In this document: positions 36,124 through 44,468 of the stretch, piece after piece
How positions within the stretch are numbered: the first letter of the stretch is position 1
How the letters are laid out: the number at the start of each line of letters is the position of its first letter
Assembly (NCBI RefSeq): GCF_032484785.1
Contig: NZ_JAUETR010000001.1
Coordinates: forward strand, 5,087,501-5,151,500
DNA: 64,000 bases
Direction of reading: 5' to 3'
Source of the DNA: Bradyrhizobium sp. SZCCHNS1050
GTDB taxonomy: Bacteria > Pseudomonadota > Alphaproteobacteria > Rhizobiales > Xanthobacteraceae
The notes under the pieces: generated by a model
Databases searched by the model: none
What the model saw: the letters and a program-made list of their open reading frames with translations, nothing else
Told to the model about the DNA's origin: nothing
Made by a program: the position numbers and the translations under genes

Positions 36124-37911
36124 GTGCTGTCGACGCTGTCGCATATCATCGATCGCAAGGCTTCGAACCGGGTGGTCACGCGGCTGCGGGCCCTGCTGCG
36201 CAGCAACGAGTTCTACCTGATACCGCTGGCGCTGGTGATCGGCGTTGCGACGGGTGCGATCGTGACGGTGATGAGCCTGATCGCGCAGGTCGCGCATGTG
36301 GTCATCTACGGCATTCCGATCGATGTCCGGCTCAGCGCTCATACCTGGGTCAACCCGGCGGTCGCCCTGATCGCGCCCGCCTGCGGCGGCCTTGCGCTCG
36401 GCATCATGGAATGGCTGCGGCGGCGCTGGAAGATCGCGGCCGCGGTCGACCCCGTCGAGGCCAATGCGCTGCGCGGCGGACGGCTGTCGATGCGCGACAG
36501 CATCGTGGTGAGCGGCCAGACCCTGGTCTCCAACGGCTCCGGCGCGTCGGTCGGGCTCGAGGCCGGCTACACCCAGATCGGCGCCGGCGTCGCCTCGCTG
36601 CTTGGGCAGTATCTCACGCTCCGCCGCAACGATATGCGCCTCATCCTCGGCTGCGGTGCGGCCGCCGCCATTGCGGCCGCTTTCGGCGCGCCGATCACGG
36701 GGGCGTTCTATGCCTATGAGCTGATCGTCGGCGTCTACTCCGTCGGCAGCGCGGCGCCGATCCTGGCGGCCTCGCTGGCGGGTGCGCTGACCTCGCAATA
36801 TCTCGCCGGCGCGCCGTATTCGCTGGAGGTCGCCAAGGTCGGTGCGGTCGGCTTCGAGCAATACATCGCGCTGTTCGTGCTGGCGCTCCTCGTCGCAGGC
36901 ATCGGCATCGTGGTGATGCGTGCCTCGCCGGCGGTCGAGCGGCTGTTCGTCCGCATTCCGGTGTGGCTGCGCCCGGTGATCGGCGGGGTCTGTGTCGGCG
37001 CCATGGCGATCGTGACGCCGCAGGTGCTGGCGGCAGGCCACGGCGCAATGCTGCTCGACCTGCATCGCGAGATGGCGGTCGGCATGATCGCCACCATCAT
37101 CGTGCTCAAGCTCGCCGCCTGCCTGATCTCGCTGGCCTCGGGCTTCCGCGGCGGTCTGTTCTTCGCCTCGCTGTTCGTCGGCAGCCTGCTCGGCAAGCTG
37201 TTTGCGGGACTGCTCGCGCTGGCCGGCCTCGGGCTCGCGATCGACCCGCTGGTGGCGATGCTCACCGGCATGGCGACGCTCGGTGTCGCCATCGTCGGCG
37301 GGCCGCTGACGATGTCGTTCCTGGTGCTGGAGATGACCCGCAGCGTCGACGTCACGGCCGTCGTGCTGGGCGCCTGCATCGTGACGTCGGTGTGCGTCCG
37401 CGTCCTGTTCGGCCACTCGTTCTCGACCTGGCGGCTGCATCTGCGCGGCGAGACCATCCGCAGCGCCAATGACGTCGGCTGGCTGCGCAACCTCACGGTC
37501 GAGCGTCTGATGCGCTCCGACGTCGCCAAGGTGCCGACCACGACCAGCATCGCGGCCTGCCGGCGCGAGTTCGCGCTGGGCACGCGCCAGGCCGTGGTGG
37601 TGGTGAACAACAGCGACGATTATTGCGGGCTGGTCTCCTTGCCCGATCTGTTCTCGGGCGAATTGGACTCCATCGCCGATGAGATCCAGGTGGTCGAGCT
37701 TGCCAAGTATTTCGACGTCGCGCTGTTGCCCGAAATGAACGTCAAGACGGCGATGAAGATCTTCGACGATTCCGGCGCGGAAGAGCTGGCGGTGCTGGAA
37801 TCGGAGAACAGCCGCAAGGTGATCGGCTTCCTGACCGAGTCCTTCGCACGCCGCCGCTATGTCGAGGAGATCGACCAGGCGACGCGCGGCGTGCTCGGGG
37901 CGCTGTCGTGA
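36124..37911 (+). CDS. ClC-type chloride channel / H+-Cl- antiporter with CBS domains
   Basis: 595 residues. The ClC membrane core covers about 1-435: NGSGASVGLEAGYTQIGAG holds the first two selectivity motifs with the gating Glu, and GAPITGAFYA and FRGGLFFASLFVG supply the others. Two CBS domains follow (about 455-580), for example RLMRSDVAKVPTTTSIA. The start is GTG at 36124. An upstream stop at 36103 leaves no longer start, although a short internal start is possible. CBS domains suggest nucleotide control. The gene stands alone. Confidence 0.9.
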   Translation: MLSTLSHIIDRKASNRVVTRLRALLRSNEFYLIPLALVIGVATGAIVTVMSLIAQVAHVVIYGIPIDVRLSAHTWVNPAVALIAPACGGLALGIMEWLRRRWKIAAAVDPVEANALRGGRLSMRDSIVVSGQTLVSNGSGASVGLEAGYTQIGAGVASLLGQYLTLRRNDMRLILGCGAAAAIAAAFGAPITGAFYAYELIVGVYSVGSAAPILAASLAGALTSQYLAGAPYSLEVAKVGAVGFEQYIALFVLALLVAGIGIVVMRASPAVERLFVRIPVWLRPVIGGVCVGAMAIVTPQVLAAGHGAMLLDLHREMAVGMIATIIVLKLAACLISLASGFRGGLFFASLFVGSLLGKLFAGLLALAGLGLAIDPLVAMLTGMATLGVAIVGGPLTMSFLVLEMTRSVDVTAVVLGACIVTSVCVRVLFGHSFSTWRLHLRGETIRSANDVGWLRNLTVERLMRSDVAKVPTTTSIAACRREFALGTRQAVVVVNNSDDYCGLVSLPDLFSGELDSIADEIQVVELAKYFDVALLPEMNVKTAMKIFDDSGAEELAVLESENSRKVIGFLTESFARRRYVEEIDQATRGVLGALS

Positions 37912-37992
37912 TCGCGTCCCGCCGCCGCGACACGTGATCGCCGGTCCTCGACCGGGGTAGACTGCCGGCCGTTCGAGACGCGCGAGGACTGC

Positions 37993-39324
37993 ATGACGAG
38001 ACTGATCAGCACGGTTGTCGTGGCGACCTTGAGCGCGCTGGCGGCGGCTGCCACCGCAGCCGAACCTGTTGTGCTGAAAGGCAAGGACGCGTTCGGCAGT
38101 TGGCAGGGTGATGCACCTGGCACAATCAGGCTGATCCGTCCCGAAGACCTGCCCAAACCGGGTGCGACGGCGTCCGCAGCCAACGTCTCCCGCGTGATGC
38201 ACCGACCGGCCTCCGCCGTGCCGAGGGTCATCGACGGTTTCAAGATCGCGCTGTTCGCCGAGGGGCTGAGCGGGCCGCGCATCCTCCGCACCGCGCCGAA
38301 TGGCGACATCTTCGTTGCCGAGACCCGGGCAGGGCGCGTCCGCGTGCTGCGTCCGAGCGAGGACGGCAGCAAGGTCGCGTCGAGCGAGATCTTCGCCGAC
38401 CGTCTCGGCCATCCCTTCGGCATCGCCTTCTACCCGAGCAGCGATCCGCAATGGATCTATGTCGCGAGCACCGAGCGCGTCATGCGCTTTCCCTATCGAG
38501 CCGGCGACATGAAGGCGCAGGGGCCGCTGCAGGTCGTCGTGCCCGATCTGCCGGCCGGCTACGGCCATTCGACGCGCGATATCGTCTTCACCAGGGACGA
38601 CAAGCGCATGCTGGTGTCGGTCGGCTCCACCGGCAATGTCGGCGAAGCGCTGGGAGAGCCAGCCGGCGGAGTCAGTGCCTGGATCAAGGCGCACCCGCTC
38701 GGCGCGGCCTGGGGCGGGGAGGCCGACCGTGCCAGCGTGCTGGCGTTCGATCCCGACGGCAAGAACCGCAGCCTGTTCGCCACCGGCATCCGCAACTGCG
38801 TCGGCCTCGCCATCCAGTCCGCGACCGGAACGCCGTGGTGCTCGACCAACGAACGCGACGGGCTCGGCGACGATCTGGTGCCGGATTATGTCACGCGGGT
38901 GAAGGAGGGCGGCTTCTATGGCTGGCCCTGGTACTACATCGGCGACAACCCCGACCCGCGCCATGCCGGCGAGCGCCCCGACCTGAAGGGCAGGATCACC
39001 GTGCCCGACGTGCTGCTGCAGCCGCATTCGGCCTCGCTCGGTCTGACATTCTACGACGGCAATCTGTTTCCGCCGGAGTATCGCGGCGATGCCTTCGCGG
39101 CCGAGCACGGCTCGTGGAACCGGTCCAAGCGCACCGGCTACAAGGTGATCCGGGTCAGGCTCAAGGACGGCGTGCCCACCGGCGAATACGAGGATTTCGT
39201 CACCGGATTCGTCGTCAACGATCGCGAGGTCTGGGGCCGGCCGGTCGGCGTCACCGTGGCGCGCGACGGCAGCCTGCTCATCTCCGAAGACGGCAACAGC
39301 ACGATCTGGCGCGTGAGCCGCTGA
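37993..39324 (+). CDS. PQQ-type sugar dehydrogenase, L-sorbosone dehydrogenase-like
   Basis: 443 residues with a signal peptide TRLISTVVVATLSALAAAAT (cleavage near AAA). The beta-propeller of the GSDH/sorbosone family is shown by FKIALFAEGLSGPRILRTAP, GDIFVAETRAGRVRVL, GYGHSTRDIVFTRDD, EGGFYGWPWYYIGDNPDPRH and FAAEHGSWNRSKRTGYKV. It is a periplasmic quinoprotein likely to oxidise an aldose or aldehyde and pass electrons to ubiquinone or cytochrome c. No heme motif is present. It directly precedes cyo-type genes, so a link to a quinol oxidase is possible. Confidence 0.85.
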   Translation: MTRLISTVVVATLSALAAAATAAEPVVLKGKDAFGSWQGDAPGTIRLIRPEDLPKPGATASAANVSRVMHRPASAVPRVIDGFKIALFAEGLSGPRILRTAPNGDIFVAETRAGRVRVLRPSEDGSKVASSEIFADRLGHPFGIAFYPSSDPQWIYVASTERVMRFPYRAGDMKAQGPLQVVVPDLPAGYGHSTRDIVFTRDDKRMLVSVGSTGNVGEALGEPAGGVSAWIKAHPLGAAWGGEADRASVLAFDPDGKNRSLFATGIRNCVGLAIQSATGTPWCSTNERDGLGDDLVPDYVTRVKEGGFYGWPWYYIGDNPDPRHAGERPDLKGRITVPDVLLQPHSASLGLTFYDGNLFPPEYRGDAFAAEHGSWNRSKRTGYKVIRVRLKDGVPTGEYEDFVTGFVVNDREVWGRPVGVTVARDGSLLISEDGNSTIWRVSR

Positions 39325-39381
39325 GCGGATCTTTGCGGCGCAGGAACCTCTCGATCCGGTGTGGGTTGGGAGCGCGGATGA

Positions 39382-40230
39382 ATGCCGGATGAGCGTATGA
39401 ACATCTTCGATCCGCAAGGGCCGATCGCCGCCGCCGAGCAGACGATCCTGATCGATTCCGTCATCATCATGCTGGCGATCATCGTGCCGACATCGATCGC
39501 GGTGCTCGCTTTCGCGTTCTGGTTCCGCAGCTCCAACACCAGGGCGCGCTACCGGCCGGACTTCGCCTATTCGGGCGCGGTCGAGCTCGTGGTGTGGTCG
39601 ATCCCCGCGCTCACCGTCATCCTGCTCGGCGGCGTCGCCTGGATCGGCTCGCACCAGCTCGACCCGGGCAAGCCCGTCGACGGCACTGGGCTTCCGATCC
39701 GCGTCCAGGCGGTGTCGCTCGACTGGAAGTGGCTGTTCATCTATCCCGACCAGCGCATCGCCACCGTCAACAGCCTGACCGTCCCGATCGGCGCGCCACT
39801 GCGCTTCGAGCTGACATCCGGCAGCGTCATGACGGCCTTCTTCATCCCGCAGCTCGGCGGCATGATCTACACCATGAACGGCATGGTCACGCGGCTGAAC
39901 CTGCGCGGAGATCATGTCGGGACCTACAAGGGCTTGGCCTCGCATTTCAGCGGCGACGGTTTTCCCGACATGATGTTCGACACCAACGTCGTCTCGCAGC
40001 CCGACTTCGCCAACTGGGTGACGAATGCTGCCAGGAGCGGCCAGGTGCTCGACGAGGCGGGCTACAAGGAGCTCGCGGCGCAGTCCGTCGAGACCCGCCC
40101 GAAGACCTACCGGCTCGCGGATCCCGAGTTGTTCGGCAACATCGCCAGCCAGAAGATCCCTCCGGCGCCGGGACCGCAGCTCAGCGAGAACCAGTCGCGG
40201 CCGGAAGGCGGAACGGCGCATGCCCACTGA
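39382..40230 (+). CDS. cyoA: Cytochrome o ubiquinol oxidase subunit II, without lipoprotein signal
   Basis: 282 residues. Two membrane helices (IIMLAIIVPTSIAVLAFAFW and ALTVILLGGVAWIGSH) are followed by a cupredoxin domain with SLDWKWLFIYPDQRIATVNS and AFFIPQLGGMIYTMNG. As in other quinol oxidases, copper-A ligands are absent. The usual N-terminal signal and lipidated Cys are missing: the protein starts at the point that follows the lipobox in E. coli CyoA, and an in-frame TGA directly precedes the ATG. A second start at 39397 is also possible. The catalytic cyoB, which should follow, is absent, and cyoC follows after 24 bases. Confidence 0.88.
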   Translation: MPDERMNIFDPQGPIAAAEQTILIDSVIIMLAIIVPTSIAVLAFAFWFRSSNTRARYRPDFAYSGAVELVVWSIPALTVILLGGVAWIGSHQLDPGKPVDGTGLPIRVQAVSLDWKWLFIYPDQRIATVNSLTVPIGAPLRFELTSGSVMTAFFIPQLGGMIYTMNGMVTRLNLRGDHVGTYKGLASHFSGDGFPDMMFDTNVVSQPDFANWVTNAARSGQVLDEAGYKELAAQSVETRPKTYRLADPELFGNIASQKIPPAPGPQLSENQSRPEGGTAHAH

Positions 40231-40254
40231 AGTCGTCGCAAAGGGAGTGGGCCG

Positions 40255-40896
40255 ATGTCGGTGACCACCGTCGCTCAGGCGCCTGCCTATGCCGATCCGC
40301 ATCAACTGCGTGCCGCCGAGCATCCCGGGCCGGCGCCGAAACGGATCGTGACCGGATTCGGCTTCTGGATATTCCTGCTCTCCGACATCGTGATGTTCTC
40401 GTGCTTCTTCGCGAGCTTCGCGGTGCTGTCGGGTGCGACCGCCGGCGGTCCGGGCGGCGCCGAACTGTTCGACGTCCGCAACGTCGCGGTCGAGACCGCT
40501 TTGCTGCTGCTGTCGAGCTTCACCTGCGGCATGGCGAGCATTGCCGCCGAGCGCCACAACCAGCTCTGGTTCCAGGTCGCGATGGCCGTCACCGGCCTGC
40601 TCGGCGCCGGCTTCCTGCTGCTCGAGGTCCGAGAGTTCGTCGACCTCGTCGGCCGCGGCGACGGGCCGAGCCGCAGCGCCTTCCTGTCGGCGTTCTTCAC
40701 TCTGGTCGGCTGCCATGGCCTGCACGTCGCGGCTGGCATCCTGTGGCTGCTGACCATGATGGCGCAGGTGGTCGCCAAGGGCTTCCGCGCCGACATCGAG
40801 CGTCGCATCCTGTGCTTCGCGCTGTTCTGGCACGCGCTCGACATCATCTGGGTCGCGGTGTTCTCCGTGGTCTATCTGCTCGGAAGTGCGACATGA
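40255..40896 (+). CDS. cyoC: Cytochrome o ubiquinol oxidase subunit III
   Basis: 213 residues with five membrane helices. KRIVTGFGFWIFLLSDIVMF, FTLVGCHGLHVAAGILWLL and FALFWHALDIIWVAVFSVVY are typical of the subunit III family and of CyoC. It helps stability and proton uptake of the oxidase. The ATG at 40255 has AAGGGAG nine bases upstream. The stop overlaps the cyoD start (ATGA). It follows cyoA directly, where cyoB would be expected. Confidence 0.92.
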   Translation: MSVTTVAQAPAYADPHQLRAAEHPGPAPKRIVTGFGFWIFLLSDIVMFSCFFASFAVLSGATAGGPGGAELFDVRNVAVETALLLLSSFTCGMASIAAERHNQLWFQVAMAVTGLLGAGFLLLEVREFVDLVGRGDGPSRSAFLSAFFTLVGCHGLHVAAGILWLLTMMAQVVAKGFRADIERRILCFALFWHALDIIWVAVFSVVYLLGSAT

Positions 40897-41276
40897 CCGA
40901 TCAAGCGCCCGCGGAATTCGATCTCGCGCCCGGCGAGCAGCAGCATGGCAGCCTGCGTTCACGCGTCCTGTTCTATGTCGCCGGTCTCGGTCTCGCGATC
41001 CTGCTGACGGCGACGTCGTTCTTCATCGCCGGCACCGACCTCGTCTGGCAGCCGTCGATCCCGGTCGCGATCATCGTCCTGGCGATCGCCCAGATGGGGG
41101 TGCACCTGGTGTTCTTCCTGCACATCACCACCGGGCCCGACAACACCAACAACGTGTTGGCGCTGGCCTTCGGGCTGCTGATCGTGTTTCTCGTCGTCGG
41201 CGGCTCGCTGTGGATCATGGCGAACCTCAACCACAACATGATGCCGATGGATCAGCTGCTGCAGATGCAGCACTGA
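40893..41276 (+). CDS. cyoD: Cytochrome o ubiquinol oxidase subunit IV
   Basis: 127 residues, three membrane helices. HGSLRSRVLFYVAGLGLAIL, IVLAIAQMGVHLVFFLHITT and ALAFGLLIVFLVVGGSLWIM match the CyoD family. The start overlaps cyoC by four bases. CyoD assists assembly of the copper site in subunit I, which is not encoded here. No cyoE heme O synthase gene follows; the next gene is on the other strand. Confidence 0.92.
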   Translation: MTDQAPAEFDLAPGEQQHGSLRSRVLFYVAGLGLAILLTATSFFIAGTDLVWQPSIPVAIIVLAIAQMGVHLVFFLHITTGPDNTNNVLALAFGLLIVFLVVGGSLWIMANLNHNMMPMDQLLQMQH

Positions 41277-41352
41277 GCATCGTTGCGGCAATCCAGGGGC
41301 CGCGCGACAGCTCTCGATTGCTTCGTCGTGCCGGCTCGTCGACCGTCCGATC

Positions 41353-42120
41353 TCACTTCTTCGGCGCGCGGCAGTTGAATGCACGCCGGAAGCCGGCGGC
41401 GCGTGCATCGTCCTCCGAGCAGAACCAGCGGTCGGGCTCAGTGGTCGCGGGATAGCTCGGGCAGCCCTGCAGATGGTAGATGCCGATGTTGCCGGTGACG
41501 CGGGCGCGCACCGCGAACTTCCCCTTGATGCTGCAGCCCGGCGGCGCGCTCGGCGCGTCCGGGAACAGCACCGCACGGATCTCGCGGTCGCGGTCGGCGC
41601 GGCAGGCCGCGCCGAGCAGGGCGCCGTCCTTCTTGTCGGCGCGGAACTCGGCTGGGGCGACGAGACATCCCTTCCATAGCCCGCGCACCGCCTCCTTGGC
41701 CGCGGCGACATCGTCCTTGGCGCGATACTTGATCGCCGGATCCGCGCTCATGGCGTAGCCCGCGCGCGCGACCTGTTGGTTCAGGCTGACCTTGTCGCCG
41801 TCGATGGTGCAGAGGCCGATCCTGCGCGTCTTGAGCGGCTTGTCGGGGCCGAGATCGTCGCAGCGCACCGAGCGGCTGCCGATCAGCTTGCCAAGCTGCT
41901 CGCGGGCCTCGACGCCGCAGCTCCAGGAATCGGCGTGATCGTCGATGCAGAGCTGGTCGACCTCCGGCGCATCGATGCCGTCGAGCCGGAACACCGTGTC
42001 GCCGAGCTGGATCGTGTCGCCGCTGCGCACCGTGGCGCTCGCCGCCAGCGATGCGCCGGTCATGTCGGCTCCCAGCACCATGGCCCCACACAACGACAAC
42101 AGCCGGTCTCTCAGCCGCAT
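41353..42120 (-). CDS. Secreted SNase-like protein with C-terminal sunset-type domain
   Basis: 255 residues. An N-terminal signal ([20 protein letters not shown]) precedes an SNase-like OB fold ([20 protein letters not shown], then DAPEVDQLC). The C-terminal part ([10 protein letters not shown], then [20 protein letters not shown]) resembles the small sunset/Ada-like domain found in thermonuclease-like proteins. It is likely a periplasmic or exported nuclease-fold protein; whether it is active is not clear. The ATG at 42120 follows GCGGGAGGAAGC and is preferred to the one at 42147. Convergent with cyoD. Confidence 0.85.
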   Translation of the reverse strand: MRLRDRLLSLCGAMVLGADMTGASLAASATVRSGDTIQLGDTVFRLDGIDAPEVDQLCIDDHADSWSCGVEAREQLGKLIGSRSVRCDDLGPDKPLKTRRIGLCTIDGDKVSLNQQVARAGYAMSADPAIKYRAKDDVAAAKEAVRGLWKGCLVAPAEFRADKKDGALLGAACRADRDREIRAVLFPDAPSAPPGCSIKGKFAVRARVTGNIGIYHLQGCPSYPATTEPDRWFCSEDDARAAGFRRAFNCRAPKK

Positions 42121-42276
42121 GCTTCCTCCCGCAATCAGATTCATCAAATACCCGACCGTAGTCCTATCACAGCGCGCGTGAGTCTCGCCAAGGACGGCGC
42201 GGAACGGCGCCGCCGGATCGCCACCTTGCGCGGGGGGCGGCTGCTACCCATCTGACCGGGCGAAGGAAATCTTGCC

Positions 42277-43323
42277 ATGTTGGACTTTACCTCCGATCTC
42301 GCCGGCGATGCGCTGTCGCCGGCGCGCGCGTCTGATGCTGCGCCGGCCGACGACCGCGCGCTGCTGGACGCCTATTCCAATGCCGTCATCGACGTCACCG
42401 AGCGGGTCGGCCCTGCGGTCGTGCGCGTCGAAACCGGCCCCAGGGCTGGGTCGACCGCCGGCTCCCGCGCCGAGCGCGGCGGGCTCGGCTCGGGCATCGT
42501 GATCTCGCCCGACGGTCTCGTGCTGACCAACAGCCATGTCGTCGGCTCCTCCAAGAGCATCCGGCTGCGCGACGTCGAGGGCGTCGTCACCGACGCTCAG
42601 GTGCTCGGCGTCGATCCCGACACCGATCTCGCCTTGCTGCGCGCCAATCACGCGCGCGACCTGCGCTACGCCGCGCTCGGCAACTCCAAGAGCCTGCGCC
42701 GCGGCCAGCTCGTGGTCGCGATCGGCAATCCGCTCGGCTTCGAATCCACGGTGACGGCTGGCGTGGTCTCGGCGCTCGGCCGCTCGATCCGCTCGGTCTC
42801 GGGCCGCATGATCGAGGACGTCATCCAGACCGATGCGGCGCTCAACCCGGGCAATTCCGGCGGGGCGCTGGTGTCGTCGGCCGCCGAGGTGATCGGCATC
42901 AACACTGCCATCATCCAGGGCGCGCAGGGCATCTGCTTTGCGGTCGCCAGCAACACCGCGCAGTTCGTGCTGTCGGAGATCATCCGCCACGGCTACGTCC
43001 GCCGCGCCTATGTCGGCGTGTCCGGGCAGACCGCGCCGGTGCCGCGGCGACATGCGTTGCTCGCCGGCGTCGAGAACAAGATGGGCGCGCTGTTGATGCA
43101 GATCGAGCCGGACGGGCCCGCGGCCCGCGCCGGCCTGCTGCCCGGCGACGTCGTGATCAAGCTCGACGGCGTCGACATCAACGGCGTCGACGACCTGATC
43201 CGCGTGCTCGACCGCGACCGCATCGGCCGTACCGTCGCGATGGACGTGCTGCGGCTGGGACGGCTGCGCGGCATCGACATCCACCCGGTCGAGCGCAGGC
43301 CGGCGGCGCGGCAGGCGTCGTGA
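42277..43323 (+). CDS. DegP/HtrA-like trypsin-like serine protease with one PDZ domain
   Basis: 348 residues. The catalytic triad is in LTNSHVVGSS (His), DTDLALLRA (Asp) and NPGNSGGALVSS (Ser). One PDZ domain follows (about 250-335), with GPAARAGLLPGDVVIKLDGV. No clear signal peptide is present at the N-terminus MLDFTSDLAGDALSPARASD, which differs from periplasmic DegP, so it may be cytosolic or exported otherwise. It probably handles protein quality control. The ATG follows GAAGGAAATCTTGCC. Confidence 0.9.
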   Translation: MLDFTSDLAGDALSPARASDAAPADDRALLDAYSNAVIDVTERVGPAVVRVETGPRAGSTAGSRAERGGLGSGIVISPDGLVLTNSHVVGSSKSIRLRDVEGVVTDAQVLGVDPDTDLALLRANHARDLRYAALGNSKSLRRGQLVVAIGNPLGFESTVTAGVVSALGRSIRSVSGRMIEDVIQTDAALNPGNSGGALVSSAAEVIGINTAIIQGAQGICFAVASNTAQFVLSEIIRHGYVRRAYVGVSGQTAPVPRRHALLAGVENKMGALLMQIEPDGPAARAGLLPGDVVIKLDGVDINGVDDLIRVLDRDRIGRTVAMDVLRLGRLRGIDIHPVERRPAARQAS

Positions 43324-43361
43324 TCGTCGTGGGACGCTGAGCTCACGCCACAACCACCGCC

Positions 43362-43402
43362 GTCGTCCCGGCGAACGCCCATGGGGTCAAGCCCGGGACG
43401 AC
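43362..43402. repeat. REP-like palindromic element, copy 3
   Basis: GTCGTCCCGG (43362-43371) pairs perfectly with CCGGGACGAC (43393-43402). The GCGAACGCC core is shared with the elements at 4448 and 23415. It lies just after the protease gene and may also help end transcription. Confidence 0.65.
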
Positions 43403-43636
43403 ACCGTGCGGTTTGGCGCGATCGGTGGGCAAGCTCGCGCAGTTGAGACTCTCCTCAATTCACTGGCTTCCCTTGGCGCACGGGGATGCAGCAGGGTGAT
43501 CGTTGCATGCAATGGCCGCTCATGAAATGAGCTGCGATCGCTGCAAACAAACCTGCTCAGCGACCGGGCATTGCCCGCGCGCTTCTCAACCCCTTGAATT
43601 AGTTCGTCCTTCGCCAGGGCCGTCGCGCTCCGCTGG

Positions 43637-43648
43637 ATTGTACACAAT
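43637..43648. promoter_or_regulatory. GntR-type dyad upstream of the amidase-permease pair
   Basis: ATTGT-AC-ACAAT has perfect 5-base arms and a 2-base spacer, 58 bases before the likely start. This form resembles operators of FadR/VanR-type GntR regulators. No such regulator is adjacent. Confidence 0.5.
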
Positions 43649-43706
43649 GGCATAGCGCTTGCTTCGTCTGTTGCGAGGCATTCTCGTGGAGAGGCAAGCG
43701 GCTGGT

Positions 43707-44393
43707 ATGGCGAACTCATCTGCATCGGCAACCGCTACGATCACGGCCGAGCCGGAGCCGATCACGCTCGATCTCTTCAAGACCGCGCTGGTCATCATCG
43801 ACATGCAGCGCGACTTCATGGAGCCGGGCGGGTTCGGCGAGACGCTGGGCAACGACGTCTCGCAGCTTGCACGCGCCGTCGCGCCGATCGCCAACGTGCT
43901 GGCGGCGGCGCGCAAGAGCGGCATGCTGGTGATCCATACGCGCGAGGGGCACGCGCCTGATCTCTCCGACGCGCCGCCGGCCAAGGTCGAGCGCGGCGCG
44001 CCGTCGCTTCGCATCGGCGATCCCGGTCCGATGGGGCGCATCCTCATCCGCGGCGAGGCCGGCCACGACATCATTCCCGCGCTCTATCCTGTCGACGGCG
44101 AGGTCGTGATCGACAAGCCGGGGAAGGGCGCCTTCTACGCCACCGAACTCGGTGACGTGCTGAAGCATCACGGCGTCGAAAACCTGCTGGTGTGCGGCGT
44201 CACCACCGAGGTCTGCGTCAACACCACCGTGCGCGAGGCCAATGACCGGGGCTATCGCTGCGTCGTCATCTCCGACGGCTGCGCGTCCTACTTCCCGGAA
44301 TTCCACGAGATGGGCCTGAAGATGATCAAGGCCCAGGGCGGCATCTTCGGCTGGGTCGCTGACTCCGCCGCGGTTCTGAAGGCCATGAACTGA
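43707..44393 (+). CDS. Isochorismatase-fold cysteine hydrolase (amidase)
   Basis: 228 residues of the cysteine hydrolase family. The catalytic triad is visible as Asp in VIIDMQRDF, Lys in DKPGKGAF and Cys in [20 protein letters not shown]. Relatives hydrolyse biuret, ureidoacrylate, N-carbamoyl compounds or nicotinamide. It precedes an NCS2-like permease by 75 bases on the same strand, which suggests a nitrogen-rich heterocycle or ureide as substrate (inference). The ATG at 43707 is used; a GTG at 43686 is the alternative. Confidence 0.85.
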   Translation: MANSSASATATITAEPEPITLDLFKTALVIIDMQRDFMEPGGFGETLGNDVSQLARAVAPIANVLAAARKSGMLVIHTREGHAPDLSDAPPAKVERGAPSLRIGDPGPMGRILIRGEAGHDIIPALYPVDGEVVIDKPGKGAFYATELGDVLKHHGVENLLVCGVTTEVCVNTTVREANDRGYRCVVISDGCASYFPEFHEMGLKMIKAQGGIFGWVADSAAVLKAMN

Positions 44394-44468
44394 GAGATGA
44401 ACCGAGAGACGAGTCGAGACGAATGAGTTCGGTCATGTAGTCGCTGCAAGCAACAGGGGAGCAAGGCG

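Larger units (their letters stand above)
43324..43706. other. Intergenic region with REP element and GntR-type dyad
   Basis: About 380 bases without a credible gene. It contains a REP-like hairpin near its left end (43362-43402) and a symmetric dyad before the amidase gene (43637-43648). The open frames here are short and anonymous. Confidence 0.55.

Noticed and set aside
36100..40962. Minus-strand open frame of about 1620 codons
   Set aside because: It runs opposite the ClC, sorbosone dehydrogenase and cyo genes, is rich in Arg, Ala, His and Asp without any domain, and exists only because high GC removes stops in the antisense frame.
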